Made by a program: the position numbers and the translations under genes. From assembly GCA_904066235.2 (NCBI GenBank), contig CAJFCV020000006.1, positions 9,548,001 to 9,612,000 on the forward strand: a DNA stretch of 64,000 bases, written 5' to 3'. This DNA comes from Bursaphelenchus xylophilus. Its lineage: Eukaryota; Nematoda; Chromadorea; Rhabditida; Aphelenchoididae. This document shows, in pieces, positions 36,541-49,400 of the stretch. How positions within the stretch are numbered: the first letter of the stretch is position 1; each line of letters opens with the position of its first letter. The notes under the pieces are model-generated. The model had not been told where the DNA came from and searched no databases. It saw only the letters and a program-made list of their open reading frames with translations.

Positions 36541-37510
36541 TTCCATCGATTGCGACCCCGCATCGATTGCGACCCAGCATCGATTGCGACCCCGCATCGA
36601 TTGCGACCCAAAATGGGGTAAAGCGACCCCGGGATGAAAATTCCTTGATTCTCTTCGGGAAAAACTTGCTTTAGGGGTTTTCGAGGGTGCTGATTTCGAA
36701 AATGATGTTCATTTTTCCTCTAGTACTACATAGTGCTGTCTGATACTATATAGTACGAAGTCAAAATATGGCTTTTGACGTTAAATACTCGATTTAGGGG
36801 TTTTCGAGGGTGCTGATTTCGAAAATGATGTTCATTTTTCCTCTAGTACTACATAGTACTGTCTGATACTATATAGTACGAAGTCAAAATATGGCTTTTG
36901 ACGTTAATGGTGTTGGTTTGATGCTTAGTACTCTTCAAAAACACGTTTTAAAGACTTGGTGCTATATAGTACTGTCTGATACTATATAGTACGAAGTAAA
37001 AATAGGCTTACTAAGCACCAGAACAACACCACGAACGCCTAAAGGCCAACTTTACACCTCGTACTACATAGTATCAGATAGTACTATATAGCACCAAGTC
37101 TTTAAAACGTGTTTTTGAAGAGTACTAAGCATCAAACCAACACCATTAACGTCAAAAGCCATATTTTCACTTCGTACTATATAGTATCAGACAGTACTAT
37201 GTAGTACTAGAGGAAAATGAACATCATTTTCGAAATCAGCACCCTCGAAAACCCCTAAATCGAGTATTTAACGTCAAAAGCGATATTTTCACTTCGTACT
37301 ATATAGTATCAGACAGCACTATGTAGTACTAGAGGTAAAATGAACATCATTTTCGAAATCAGCACCCTCGAAAACCCCTAAAGCAAGTTTTTCCCGAAGA
37401 GAATCAAGGAATTTTCATCCCGGGGTCGCTTTACCCCATTTTGGGTCGCAATCGATGCGGGGTCGCAATCGATGCGAGGTCGCAATCGAGCGGGGTCGCA
37501 ATCGAAGGAT
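36541..37510. mobile_element. Foldback element of about 970 bp with long inverted arms
   Basis: Two arms of about 450 bp are close reverse complements, meeting near 37020. The outer ends carry four tandem 15-bp repeats of CATCGATTGCGACCC (left) and GGGTCGCAATCGATG variants (right). Further in come AAAATGGGGTAAAGCGACCC and then an internal direct repeat of about 120 bp (36672-36788 and 36795-36905) holding TAGTACTACATAGTACTG hairpins. ATTCC beside both ends (about 36540 and 37509) could be a 5-bp target duplication. No protein is encoded. This is a foldback/MITE-type structure of unknown family. Confidence 0.7.
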
Positions 37511-37534
37511 TCCTAAAAAAACGATTGGATTTTT

Positions 37535-37640
37535 GAGTGCACTGTGCGGAAAATTAAGGGTTTTGAGTTTTTGATTGCACAGTGCAAAGCAAAATTTTTT
37601 ATTTTGGCCGCACTGTGCGATATTTTTTTTGCACTGTGCA
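37535..37640. repeat. Short GCAC-N-GTGC palindrome cluster
   Basis: Four copies, apparently the right half of the cluster interrupted by the foldback element. Confidence 0.8.
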
Positions 37641-37714
37641 AATTCCAAAAGTCAACTTTTTACATAGGAGATTTGCTCGAAAAATAACCTTGTCGTATTT
37701 CAACTCTTCAATAA

Positions 37715-37720
37715 TTTATT
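37715..37720 (-). terminator. Polyadenylation signal (AATAAA on the minus strand)
   Basis: This lies about 165 bases beyond the TAA of the PAN-module gene. Confidence 0.5.
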
Positions 37721-37883
37721 TCAAAATTATGCATTGTAAAAATGAGATCAAAATGTACAAAAATTTTTGCAAAAAAAATTAGAATAGTAATAACATAACT
37801 TTTTAAAAAATCAAAACGCTACTAATACTTACAATTATATCACAACTACTCGACTTGACCCTATGAAATGTTTGATATGCAAA

Positions 37884-40800
37884 TTACGCGTCGTCACACT
37901 GGATTGAGTCGAAATGAACGGCTCCCCGATCAAATCCAAGCACGTCCGTCCGTCGGAAGTCGATTATCGAGTCGCGGAACAGCTCGCAGTACTTGATGGG
38001 ACCTTCCATTTGAATCAAATTGGCGGACCGACAACGCTCGTAGTGGCAGGCCGCGAAACATTGGGCGGGACTGAAAAAAAATTGAAAAATTAATTTACAA
38101 AGGTTGAATTTTTTTTTCAAGAAGATGGCCAAGATAAAATTCAGGTCCTAAAAAAAAATTTTTTTATTTGAAAAAGTCAAAAAAAACTTATTTTGCACTG
38201 TGCAATGACTAAAATTTTCATTGCACAGTGCGAAATTCAGAAGTTAGAATCTCAAATTGACGCTTTCGGATTTTGATAAAACTTGGCAAAAATGCATATT
38301 AGCCCTTCACAAGACATATTTAAAATTTTTAGCCTGTATTTTCCAGAAACCACCGAGATTTTTATGAACACCTACAAAAAAAATTTTTTATTAGACATGA
38401 CCCAAAGAACCACAGCACGGCAACCCGAAATAGAAGAAAAATGTTTCCCGCCCACTTTTGAGTTTCGTCCAAACGAAATGTCAAAATTGACAAAAGAAAT
38501 AAAATAATTCCGAGAAAATTATTTTTCGGCCGGAAAATCCCACGAAAAATTCTTTTCTGACATTTCGTTTGATTTCAACCAATACAAAATGGTCGAAGAG
38601 TCGAAAGGAGCCAGGAAACACTTCGGGTTGCCGTGCACAGTTTTCTCCTTCTTACCTCGTCACCATAACTTTTTTGATGGTCCTCTCTCCATTGAAAACG
38701 GTCTGGTATAACGCGCTGTACCGGCATTGCCCCACTGGTGGATACACTTTCTGGGTTGTGGTGGATATTGTTGTAGTTGATGGAGGAGGTGTCGTGGAGA
38801 AAGTTGAGCTTGGAGTTGGTCTCGTAGTGGTTGGAGCTGGCGTGGAAGTGGTTGTCGGGGCTCTGAAATGCAATATTAGAATATTTTTGGCATGATTGAG
38901 GAAAGGCATAGAAATCTGGGTCTTACCACGAAAACTTGAAAAGTAAGGAATTTTGGAGAAAACGGGTAATAAATAATAATCGCTCATAGCTTATGGTTTA
39001 GAAAACAATTATAATTCATTTTTAGGCTGTTTTCCCTCAAAAAGATTGATATTTTGGGTCCCACCACGAAAAATTGAAAGTTGGGAATTTGCGAATAATA
39101 AACTCTACCGGATCTCTTATTAGTCTAGGGTACTAGAAAACTACTTTTAATTTATTTTTACACTCTCATTTCCCTCAAAAAGCAAAATGTTTGGTCCCAC
39201 CACGAAAACATGTAACTCCCCAAAACCCTTCAAAATCCCTTACTCAGTGGTCGTGGTCGTTGTGGTCGTAGTTGTACTAGCATCGGCTCGCCTAATATGG
39301 TCATCCTGTTGAATTATTTTTGAGATTTCATCTTCTTCTTGCTCCTCCAGCTCCGCGATCAGCTGTCTTTTGGTACTTCTGACAGGCTTTGGAGTAGTGC
39401 TGGTCGTGGTCGCGATCGTAGTTGTCGTAGGCTCTTCCGTGGTAGTTATTTTCGGCGTTTTATTGCTGATCTGCTTCGGTTTGTGATGTTTTCTTGGCTC
39501 TTTTGCCTCGGACGATTCTTTGAAATTCTCTCCTTTTTCCGCATTTTCGACGTCAAAATGTGGCTCCAGCTCGTTGATAGTCTCTTCGTTCACGAAATGG
39601 AGGATTTTGACCTTCTTTTTGGCTTCATGATCATGTTTTTCATGTTTGTCGTGATCAACATGTTTGTCAAGTGTGGAATCTTTGATATGTTCCACTTCTT
39701 CGACGTCAATCGAAGAGCTGGTGGGTTGAAGGCTCATTTCAACGTCAATGAAGCGTCGACAAACATTTTGGACAAATGTTTTTTGAGTCGCAGGTTCGGC
39801 ATGACAGCGGTATTCGAAATAACTGTGAACCAGCTTCAATTGGGGATCGAAGTTGAAATGCTGAGGGTCCGAGACGCTGAAATGAAATGTGCTTTGTGAA
39901 ATCATCAAAATTTGTTGTTAAAATACGCCAGACAAAATTATATTGACTTAAAACGAAAATTTTCGCCGCACAGTGCGGAAAATAAAAAAGAATAAATTTG
40001 GCACTGTGCAAAGCAATTTTTCTACCATTGCACAGTGCAAAAAAACAAATTTCTCGGGAAAAATATTATTTGAATTTTCATTTTTCCCACAAAAATTTTT
40101 TGCACTTCGAGGCCCTATATCTTTTTTACACTGTGAAATTTTTACTATTCCATTCTTCTCCGCACTGTGCCCTCATTTTCATTTTCACTTACCGATTCTC
40201 CTTGCTCAACAAGCAAGTTTTTGAGTCAAAGTAGTACACAAATGACTGGCATGTGATGCCGTATCGGTTCTCCGAGTCCACACAGAAGCATTTACATTCA
40301 TCTACGGAGACATCCGCCTCCACCGCCAACGAGGTACCCTCCAAAACATGGTTCGGCATTTCCAAAAAGCAATCGTCCGTGAATTTGTCGACCAAATGAT
40401 GAGCTCGATCGACCGCTTGGAGAGTCGTTGGAGGCTGTAGAGTGGTGGAATCAATCGACTCGCAGGAGCCTTGGTCCGTGTGTCGACGAAGAGCTCGTTG
40501 TTGGGGGCAAAGGAGTCCCAAATAAGTGACGTCATCGCCGTATTTTACGAGGGAATTGGGGCGAAGCTGTCGGTTGTCCAAGTTGAGGACACAGTCTCGC
40601 TCTTTTGCGTAGTAGGTGGCCGAAATACATTGGAAAGGATAGCGTTTGGAGGCTCTGAAACTTAGAAGTTAGACAGAAAATGTAGGTCTACTTCAAGGTG
40701 AAATTATTCCTTATGGAAGCAAAGTTGCATAGCAGTTTATACATCATTTTTAAGCACATCCCTTGAGGTATTCAGCAACACAAATATATAGAGCCTAAGG

Positions 40801-43800
40801 GCACGTAGAAGAAATATATTACAGATCCAATCGAAAAAAATGTCTTTTTTGGCAAAAAGTTTTGGTTGAAATGAAACAGGCATAACTACTTGCGCAGTAG
40901 CAACAAAAGGCTGGTTAATAGACGATTTTAAATTACACTCATAATAGATTTATAAATTTTTATATTCAATTGTCTTAGGGCATCTTTAAGACAGATATGA
41001 TTCTTTAGATTGAAAGCAGTTTTAAATTAAAAAAAAATCTTGGTTGGATTAGACCAATCATAAGTTTTTAACTAGCTGCTTCTCAGAACTGATTAATATG
41101 TCGTCTGAAAGATCTGAAAGACTAGTTTGCATACGTGTCTATCCACTTTGAACCAGTTCCCTGAGATCATCATAAAAGCAGAAAAAACAGATCTAATCCA
41201 AAGATCTTCTTAGATGGATAAGGGAAACGTTCAGATCTTCTCCCACAATAATTAGTGTCAAGAAGCAGTAAAATTGTAAAATACGCGACATTTTGGCAAT
41301 CCCGTTAAACTTACAAGCTATTGGCGCAATGACATTCGCACTGTTCCAGCGACACATCTCTTTCCAATCCTCCGGCCGTTGAGTTCATTCCATATCCTCG
41401 AATCAACTCAAAACACCCGTCAGTCTCACTCTTATCCAGCAGTGAACTTGTGGTTGTCAGCTCCAAAGTCTCCGTAATGAAAGCATCCGTAATTTCTTTG
41501 GCACTGGTCGCAACGACTTTCTCAGTGGTCGATCTCACTTCCAGACTCTCAATTTCGACCTCATTTTCGTTTGAGATGGCCGAAAAAGTGGTAGTGCTTG
41601 TTGGTTTCTTAGTAGTAATAGTAGTACTACTAAGTTTTGGACTTGTAGTTTCCTCCAGAGTCGAGTCTTCGACTATCTCCTCAGTAGTAGTGGTCGATTC
41701 AGTAGTAGTTACCGTGCTCTTAGCTTTCGGTTGTTTGGTCGATTTCCGGTCGGTAGTCGAATTTTCGGTAATTTCCTGGACAGTAGCTGTACCAGACTCT
41801 CCCACTTTTCCTTTTACAACATGTTCTCGTTGCTTTTTGCCGGTCTTATTACTCGTATTTACATCCGCTTTGTCTACCGTAATCTCCACAGCTTCTGGTT
41901 TAATTGTCATCGTTTTTGACTTCTTTTTAGCGACCTCAGTCGTACTAGGAAGTTCTGTGGGTTCCGTTGAAGTGATAATAGATATAATTTCGGGTTTTAC
42001 AGTCACCTCCGTGGTGTATTCAACGGCTTCTGTGGTCGTGTCCTCGGCCACTTCAGCCGCCGTTATTAACGAGGGCTTCCGGCTTGAGCCCTCGGGGGAT
42101 TTTGTCGAAATTGGCGAGATTGTCGCAGCTTCATCATTGTGGCGATGGTCAAGATCGGTGTCGTCTGATTTTGAAGGGATTTTGTTGACCACAACATTGT
42201 GGGATTTGTTACGGCAGATCTTCTTCGCGGTTTGGAGGAGGTCTAAAAATGTATAGGCAAAATGATTCTATTTTTTTACTTGTTATTGTAAAATACGTTG
42301 TTTTCTCCTGCTATACACTTATTTTTAGCCAAGTTTCACTAAAATCCAGAACAAAAATTTCTTTGGGTCCCACCACGAAAACTTGGAAAATCGAAATTAC
42401 GCCGGGATTGGCGTCAAAATGACTTCATTTTGCCCTAACTCGACTAACAAAGACATAAAAAAATTTAACAGTAAAACTTACACTTAATTTCGCACGAAAT
42501 GTAGTGGTAATCCACAAACTTGTTGTAGATCAGATCAAATTTCCCATTATGATCTCCACTATTCAGCGTGCATTCGCCTTTCAGACCATTGTATTGCACA
42601 CTCTTGCAGCGAATCGCATCCTCGCTTTCATCGCGCCAAGTGTCAGCACACAAGCAACGACATTGATTCAGAGAGACCCCGTCGTACGAGGCAAAGGATG
42701 CGTACATTAGGACTTGCTGTGTGATCGACCGGTAACAGACAATCGGAGCTCGGGTCGACGTTATTGGGAAGGGAGTTACCGTAGTTGCAATATCAAGGAA
42801 ATTGCTTTTTACGCGCTTGGAAATGTGGGTTTGGTCGATGGGATCGGATTGGGAGGGTCTGGCTGAAAATTACTGGTTACTTCGGGTTATAAAAATTAAA
42901 TACGTCCCTACGGATAGCGTATTTTACACTTTTATCCAGTGAATAACTATTGAAAAGCAATTTTGGAGATTCTTTTTCACAGTGCAAATGAAAAATTTTT
43001 TTGCACAGTGCAAATTTTTTCCAATTTTTTTTTCACAGTGCAAACAAAAAAATTTTTGGAACTTTTCACTGGGCAAAATCCATTTTTCTTTTCTTTTTTT
43101 TAAAGCCTAGTATGATCTTCAGTTTTGAAATTTCTCCGCACAGTCCGATCAGTACAGATATGCAGTTTTTTGCAAATCTGCACTGTGCAAAATATTTTTT
43201 GGTCTTTCGTATAGCCAATTCACACTTCCGGACACCGTATTTTACATATAAACAAAATTTTTCTACTTAAATTGCACAGTGCAAATATATTTGACTATTA
43301 TATTTTCATCGCACCGTGCAAAAAAAATGCGGAAAAATTTATGCACTGTGCGGATCTTTCAATTAAAAAATCCCAAAATCAAGGAGACAATCATCTTTTT
43401 TAAATTTTTTTAATAAAAAATTTTTTATTTTCCGCACCGTGCATTAAAAAATGAGGATTTTTTGCACTGTGCACTGCCTTTTTTCCCAAAAAATATCTTT
43501 TTTACTCACGTTGCAAGTCCTGCAGTCTCTGTTCCTCCTCTCCTCTGATCACATTGTTCAATCCTCTAATGAAAAATGTGTTCAAAAATCCGTTCTCGGG
43601 GTCTTTGTGATGCAACTCATCGACCAATTGTCTGGCCTCATCGACTGCCATCTTCTCGGCGTCCTCTTCTTCGGTGGCGCCGAACAAATGACTCGCCGGT
43701 TTCCAAGGAGGCAACGGTGTTGTCGTTGTAGTGGTTGTTCGTTCTCTCTCCAACAGCTGCCTAGCCTCATCTGGCGTTAACAATCGACCGTTTATGATGA

Positions 43801-46491
43801 CTTGGTCGATGTTTGTTTCGAAGAGCTCGCGGATTTCGTCTCTTGGCTGGGCGGGGGAATGGTTGAAGGGGGAGTGAACCGCAACTTTGGCGGATTTTTG
43901 GAACGTCTTCTTTTCGGTGGCTGAAAGATTTAATAAGTGTTAGGGCGACTAACAGGAGGAATGTTTGGAACGCGAGGCTCAGATTTACTATATGATTAAA
44001 TTTTGCGCTCAAATTAGGCCTTGTGCACATTTCATTGTTTATGAAGTTTAGCTTGCGCTCTGTGGGGCAGCTCAGACGTTCAACGATTTTTGCGGCAGAG
44101 AGAGTATACATACAAAACGAAGAGATCGGTAAGAGAAAAAATGTTTTGTTATATCCCTGCAAAATATAAAATTGCTAAAATGAAACCCTTTTTGCGTATT
44201 CTGGCATGAAAATCTTGATGCCTATTTCTTTCGTAGAGGGTAATGTTTCCACAAAAAATCAATTTTTTCCGCATAAAACTTCCGAATATATGGCCAAAAA
44301 GCGGGCTTCTGTCTCACCTCTCTCCGCGTTTCGCATACTTTCTCGGCGGCAAAAATCTTTCAATATCGCGGCTTCGCCTGTAAAGCGCAGGCTAAAATCT
44401 TCAGGAATTAATACGTGTACTATGCCTAGCGTGCGTGCAAAATTTATGGGAAGCTCCGCACTTGGAGCTAATATGCGAATAACTTTTGAAAAACTCACAT
44501 TTTTCAAACAACTCCGGAGCAATTGTGGCCAACTCAATGGGGACATTGACTCCGTCCGGGAATTTCAATTTCTCTCCAGGCTTCAGCCATGTGAAAAATC
44601 CTCCGTCTTTTCTCGATTTTTCAGTCATATTCTTCATCGTTGCCACTGCCGATTCAATCTCGGAACTTCGTTCTTCGGCCTCTGTAGCACTTGTGCTTCC
44701 ATTTACAGTCTCTTCAATTTGAATTGGCGATGCGTGGAAGGTGACTTTGTGACCGGGAATTGGCTCAGTTATGATCTCTTTTAGGCTCTGAAAATTTATA
44801 AAATTGTGCGATAATCTCATATAAGCCCACAAATTTTTTTTGAGGTAAAATACGCCAAATAGGACTTTCTTGTCCTATAAAAAGTTGCCAAAATATTGTA
44901 CATGACAAAAAAATCAAAATATTTTTTTTCGTATAAAATGTCCCCGACACTCAAAAAATCCAAAAATGCTCAAGACTCACCGTAATGTTCCTCTTCTTCC
45001 CAGCATTCTCTTTCACAGCGATCATATTCCCGACTTTTACACTATTTTCTCCTCCATTTTCCATTACTTTGCTGTGATTCCTCTCCGTCTCTTCCATCAG
45101 ATTCCGTAACGCATTCATGATTAATCTAGAAGGCTCTTTTCTCTCCCCATCAATTTCGGTGATCCTTGCTTCAGGGCCAAATAAAGATTTGGCCAAATTT
45201 TGCGCGTCTTTTCCTTGAATTATCGCTGGTTTTGATGATTCGGAAAAAACGGTGGCTTCGGAATCTTCAATACTTCTTCCACGAGGCTCTACGGTAATTT
45301 TGGCTGACTTGGTGACCGATTTTTCGTTGGAATTTTGAGATATTTTGGGGGTTTCTTCCGAATTTTCCTCCTTTTTCTCCGATTTCCTGACTATTTTCGA
45401 GTTTTCGGCCGTTTTCTCGGCCGAATCAGCGGAATTCTCACTGCTGACTGCTTGCGCATCCCGCTGACTAATAGTCGACGTGTTCTCAGCGCTTTTCTCG
45501 ACCACCTGACCGTCCTCATTGGTCGAGAAAGCGGCTTTCGGCGCCACAACCCGCCCAAATCGGCCGCTCTCTTTTTGACACAAATCCACACACGAGATCA
45601 TTGAAGTAGCGCCGTCCTGGCCATCCGAGGTCAAGTGGAAGGTGGTGTAGCGTTGTTTTCGGGTCGAACATTCGACCAATTTCTCGTAGGTTAGGGCGCA
45701 AGTTTTCGTGTCATGGTTGTAGATGGCAGTCCGACAAAACTGCCGGCGGGCGCAGAAAATGGCACAGTCAGCGGCGGAGTTGATCTCACCTCTGTAAAAT
45801 GTGATTTGTCAAATTTCTGGGGGAAAAAATTGTCAAAAAATTTCTATTTTTTATTTTTTAATCGACGAAATTTTGATAAAATTCTATTTTATGATCCATG
45901 ATTGGCCCTAAAATTTCAATATTTTTCAATTTCGGACCTCATGGCCATAGGAAAAATCAAAAAAATTGCGAAAAATCAAATTATTTGGGCTAGAATAATA
46001 TAATTTTCCAATATTTTTCTGTTCCAAAATAAGTAATCAAAAAATTTTTTTAATTTTTTGAGTAAAATATGCCATATTTTCGGCTTCAAAACAAATTTTT
46101 TTTTCTGCACAGTGCAAAATTTTCAAAAAGAGATTTTGCACAGTGCGCCTAATGTTTGGCGTTTGCACTGTGCCAGAAAAGTTAGAGTGCGAGCGACAGC
46201 CCAAAAAATCCTTTTGCACGGTGCAAAAAGCAAAAAATTGCACAGTGCAAAGAAAAGTTTTGTTTTCGCACAGTGCGTGCGGCCGATTTCAGTCGGGCGA
46301 CATTCCGGAAAGGCTAGAAAGTGTGTCGCTTACCGTGAGACATAATAATCCAGCTCGCTGGCCCTTCGACTGCTGACGGCTTGAGCATAAAATCTTGTCG
46401 GGCAGATTGCGGAGACCCCATCAACAAATGTTGCAATCAGAAGGAAAATTAAAAATTGAGAGCCCGCAAAGTGCGGTGTCTTCAATCGCAT
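37884..46491 (-). CDS. Large secreted PAN/apple-module protein with mucin-like linkers (about 1,488 aa)
   Basis: There are ten exons, in transcript order: 46491-46334, 45791-44981, 44787-44499, 43920-43510, 42862-42482, 42242-41315, 40654-40193, 39876-39244, 38862-38656 and 38070-37884. All phases close. The signal peptide is about residues 1-28 (FLIFLLIATFVDGVSA). Five cysteine-rich PAN/apple-like modules can be seen: residues about 29-115 (CAIFCARRQFCRTAIYN), 600-683 (LNQCRCLCADTW), 965-1040 (LEQCECHCANS), 1075-1147 (VDECKCFCVDSENRYG) and 1405-1475 (CFAACHYERC). Linkers are acidic or Thr/Ser/Pro-rich (runs of Thr in exons 6, 8 and 9), so O-glycosylation is likely. There is no transmembrane segment and no ZP domain. 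It is probably a matrix, cuticle or lumen protein. Every intron holds dispersed repeats. It could in principle be two genes, but the phases argue for one. Confidence 0.82.
38260..38600. repeat. Remnant of a MITE-like repeat in the last PAN-gene intron
   Basis: Bases 38260-38370 match the left half of the MITE at 53795-54243 (GATTTTGATRAAACTTGGC and CCGAGATTTTTA are shared). To the right, AAACGAAATGTCA at about 38472 and TGACATTTCGTTT at about 38557 form an inverted pair. Confidence 0.5.
38920..39215. repeat. GGTCCCACCACGAAAA intronic repeats, about 130 bp apart
   Basis: Three copies at about 38927, 39058 and 39194 lie in the PAN-gene intron between exons 8 and 9. They belong to the same family as in S1P lyase and arginine kinase introns. 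Confidence 0.7.
39965..40170. repeat. GCAC-N-GTGC palindromes in a PAN-gene intron
   Basis: About four copies, some imperfect, lie between exons 7 and 8. Confidence 0.75.
40655..41314. other. Intron of about 660 bp with no notable content
   Basis: This intron of the PAN-module gene is AT-rich. Apart from one GTAAAATACG word near its right end I see no structure. Confidence 0.5.
42970..43480. repeat. GCAC-N-GTGC palindrome cluster in a PAN-gene intron
   Basis: About ten copies lie between exons 4 and 5, several degraded (TTCACAGTGCAAA, CACTGGGC), next to intact ones. Confidence 0.82.
44195..44475. repeat. Diverged MITE remnant in a PAN-gene intron
   Basis: This shares long stretches with the internal part of the element at 53795-54243. 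Examples are GATGCCTATTTC for CATGCCTATTTC, ATGGCCAAAAAGCG, and CTCTCGGCGGCAAAAATC for CTTTCTCGGCGGCAAAAATC. The terminal repeats are partly lost. Confidence 0.6.
46105..46285. repeat. GCAC-N-GTGC palindromes in the first PAN-gene intron
   Basis: Five or six copies lie just right of exon 2, at an average spacing of about 30 bp. Confidence 0.82.
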
Positions 46492-47540
46492 GTTGGATTT
46501 GTTTTGTTTGGCCAATACCGAAGGCTGCAAATACAAAGATTAGTAAAAAATATCCTTTTTTGGGTAAAAACGAACAAGCGCACAAAAGAAAAAAACCTTT
46601 AAAAGAGGTTAAATTTTAAAAAATCAATTTTTTTGTAAAATACGCTGCCTGGTAAACGTAGGTAATCTTAAAAATCCACGCAATTTGCTATTTTCTCGAC
46701 AAATTTCCGCTGCAAATTTTGAGAGCAAGGAGCGTTAAAAAAACTGGTTGTAATCGAGATTAGAATTCACTTTTAAGCAGGCGCCAAAAGTTCTCGTCAA
46801 ATTTTGAAACTGACACTAAATTGAAAGGGTAAAATACGCCAAACTGACCTTATCGTATATAAGAAATTTAGATTTAGAAAAGGCGACATTTTATACGAAA
46901 AATATTTTTTTCTTATTAAAAAAAAGTTAAAATACGAATAATAACAAAAAATCATACATTTTTTTGGTATGTTGGCAATTTTTTGTGAAATGGGACATTT
47001 TATACGACGAAAAGTGATTTGTCTTAAAATCGTAATTTAGCAAAAAATCAATAAAATTTGTTGCAATAAACGGCATCAAATTTATTTATGAGTAGCTCAA
47101 AACATCATGTTTTGTCTAAGCGCGACATTTCATACGACAAAACATGTTTTTGGACAAAAAATACAAAATTGGTAAAGCACAAAACTAACCCAAATCGGGA
47201 ACCTTAAAGCCCCTTAGGCGCTCAATTTATCCCTCCAAACTTTTAAAAATCTCCAACCGCCTGCCTTGTTCTCAAAATTTTTTCGAACTTTTCTCAACTC
47301 TTCGAACGCTATTCAAAATTAAAATTTCCGACCAAATGAAGCCTCCCCATCTCCATTCATTATCCCCACCGAAAGCCGATGAGAAAATGGATTGAGAAAA
47401 ATGAATCCGACTGTTCGGAGCCACTTACTGTTACAAAAGCCGGTCTTTTCGGGAATTTAAATACCCTCAAGAGAAGAACATGGGAAGAAACAGCCGTTTA
47501 GGTCAATTTCGTTAAATGCCCTAAGGCGTGTTTTATGGTG
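46492..47540. other. Upstream region of the PAN-module gene
   Basis: AT-rich. Three GACATTTTATACGA words are seen at about 46884, 46994 and 47124, as well as GTAAAATACG words at about 46635 and 46829. The promoter of the PAN-module gene should be within the first few hundred bases. No other gene was seen. Confidence 0.5.
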
Positions 47541-47549
47541 GGAAAAAAG

Positions 47550-47855
47550 CTGCGCACTGTGCGACAAAAAAAATTTTTTTTGTTTTGCACTGTGCGACAA
47601 AAAAAAAACTTTTTGTTTTGCACTGTGCGACAAAAATTTTTTTTATTTTGCACTGTGCAAACAAACGACTTTGTTTTTTGCACTGTGCGGTAGGAAAATT
47701 TTTTTCCGCACAGTGCGAAAAAGTATTTTTTTTTGGTTTTCAATTGTGCGACCGCGCGACAAAAAAATCTCTGCAGTTTTCCGCACAGTGCAAAAAATAA
47801 GAAAAAACTGCACTGTGCATAAAACAACAAAGTCCTATTTTCTGCACTGTGCAAA
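47550..47855. repeat. GCAC-N-GTGC tandem array, period about 37 bp
   Basis: Five units of GCACTGTGCG-ACAAAAA...TTTTGTTTT occur at about 37-bp spacing, then four or five looser copies. Frames on both strands are repeat artefacts. Confidence 0.88.
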
Positions 47856-48800
47856 GCAACACAATAAAATGGAAATTTTATTGCGAAAATTTGAGCATGT
47901 TTTTCGATTTTTTTCCATGGAAAACGGGAATAAAAAATCCGTAAATGGAGCATAAAGATTCTGAATATGATAAAGCCCTGTACCGACTTGAAAATTTGTA
48001 TCAAATTCAGTTTTATTTTTCGTTAAAAAAGATATTTTTTAGGTAAAAAACCATTTTTTTGTAAAATACGGGGTAGCCATAGTCTCCTCACAAATTTTCA
48101 AAAAAAATTTTGGCACAAAAACCATAATTTTTTTTGCACTGTGCACCGAAATTTTTTTTTTTTTATTTTTTTAAAACACAATATTTTTTAATATTTTGCA
48201 TGCCCAACAATCGACCAGTACGTATCAAATTACCCCCTGCAAAAATAAATCCTCCACGGTAAAGCGGTGAAAATAAACTGCGGAAAGGGATCTAATTAGT
48301 AGCCCTTTTTTGCGTCGAGAAACGGAGAAGAAATTTGGAAATGGGCGAAAACAGGGATGGGCATTTATCCCGCGACGAAACCGGTCCGTTTCACACTCTT
48401 CGGGGGTGATAAGTGAAGGCGAGTTTAGGCGTCTCTTTACTCAGTTAATAAGACAAAAAAAGGAAGAATCGGATGAGTAATGAGCCCCGTTGAACAAATA
48501 TTTTTTGCGCATTAGCTGCGGAGAACGGAAGGATGAAAAAATCTGGAAAATGAAATGAAACTTCAAATCAAAGAGACCAACTAGAATTTTTGATGGTATA
48601 TACAAGATGTCTTTGTCGCAATTTGTAGGAAAAATTGAGATTTTTTGGTTAAAAATTCCAAAATTTTTTTATTTTTTAAAACTTTTTTGTCTTTGGATGA
48701 CAAATTTAGTGTATGTTCAAAGCTAGAAACCCTCTATTTTTACTAAAAAATAACCTTTTTCCGCTAAAAATTCATAAAAACATTGCCTAAAAACTTTCTT
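47856..48800. other. AT-rich intergenic DNA, nothing assigned
   Basis: One palindrome copy lies near 48137 and one GTAAAATACG word near 48061. No exon-like sequence was seen. Confidence 0.45.
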
Positions 48801-48804
48801 TTCT

Positions 48805-49400
48805 GCTGCACTGTGCGAAAATGCCGAATTTACCACTGCACAGTGCGGTCATCAAAGCTTTTCTTTTTCTTCAAAATGCACAGTGCAAAAACAAACTTTT
48901 TTTTCCGGCGACGTCAAAATGAATGAAAAGAAGATTGCATCGCACTGTGCACAAAAAATCTTTTCGTTTGCACGGTGCAAAAATATTTTTTTGACCAAAA
49001 CAAGCTTTGCACTGTGCGAAAAATTTTCTGCGACAAACACAATGGCTGCACGGTGCAAAAATATTTTTCGACCAAAACAAACTTTGCACTGTGCAAAAAA
49101 ATTTCTGCGACAAAAACGGTGGCTGCACGGTGCAAAACATTTTTTCGACCAAAACAAACCTTGCACGGTGCAAAAAAAATTCTGCGACAAAAACAATGGC
49201 CGCACGGTGCAAAAAAGCGATACCTTTTGCACTGTGCGAAATTTTGTTTTCCTTTGACCCGTGCGATGACCAAATGTTTATTGCACGGTGCAAAAAACAA
49301 CTCAAGATCCAAATATTTTTTTTGCACCGTGCAAAAAAATAACTTTTTTCCGACTGCACTGTGCAATGAACAAATGACCATGCACGGTGCGAAAAATCAA
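48805..49400. repeat. GCAC-N-GTGC array including a 77-bp tandem repeat
   Basis: About 22 copies occur. Between 48970 and 49210 a unit with GCACGGTGCAAAA, GACCAAAACAA and TCTGCGACAAAAAC repeats at 78, 77 and 77 bp (palindromes at 48970, 49048, 49125 and 49202). Units alternate between GG-centred and TG-centred palindromes. Confidence 0.9.

Noticed and set aside
39339..39899. 186-codon plus-strand frame opposite PAN-gene exon 8
   Set aside because: It is the antisense shadow of a well-supported exon. The same applies to 41450-42256.
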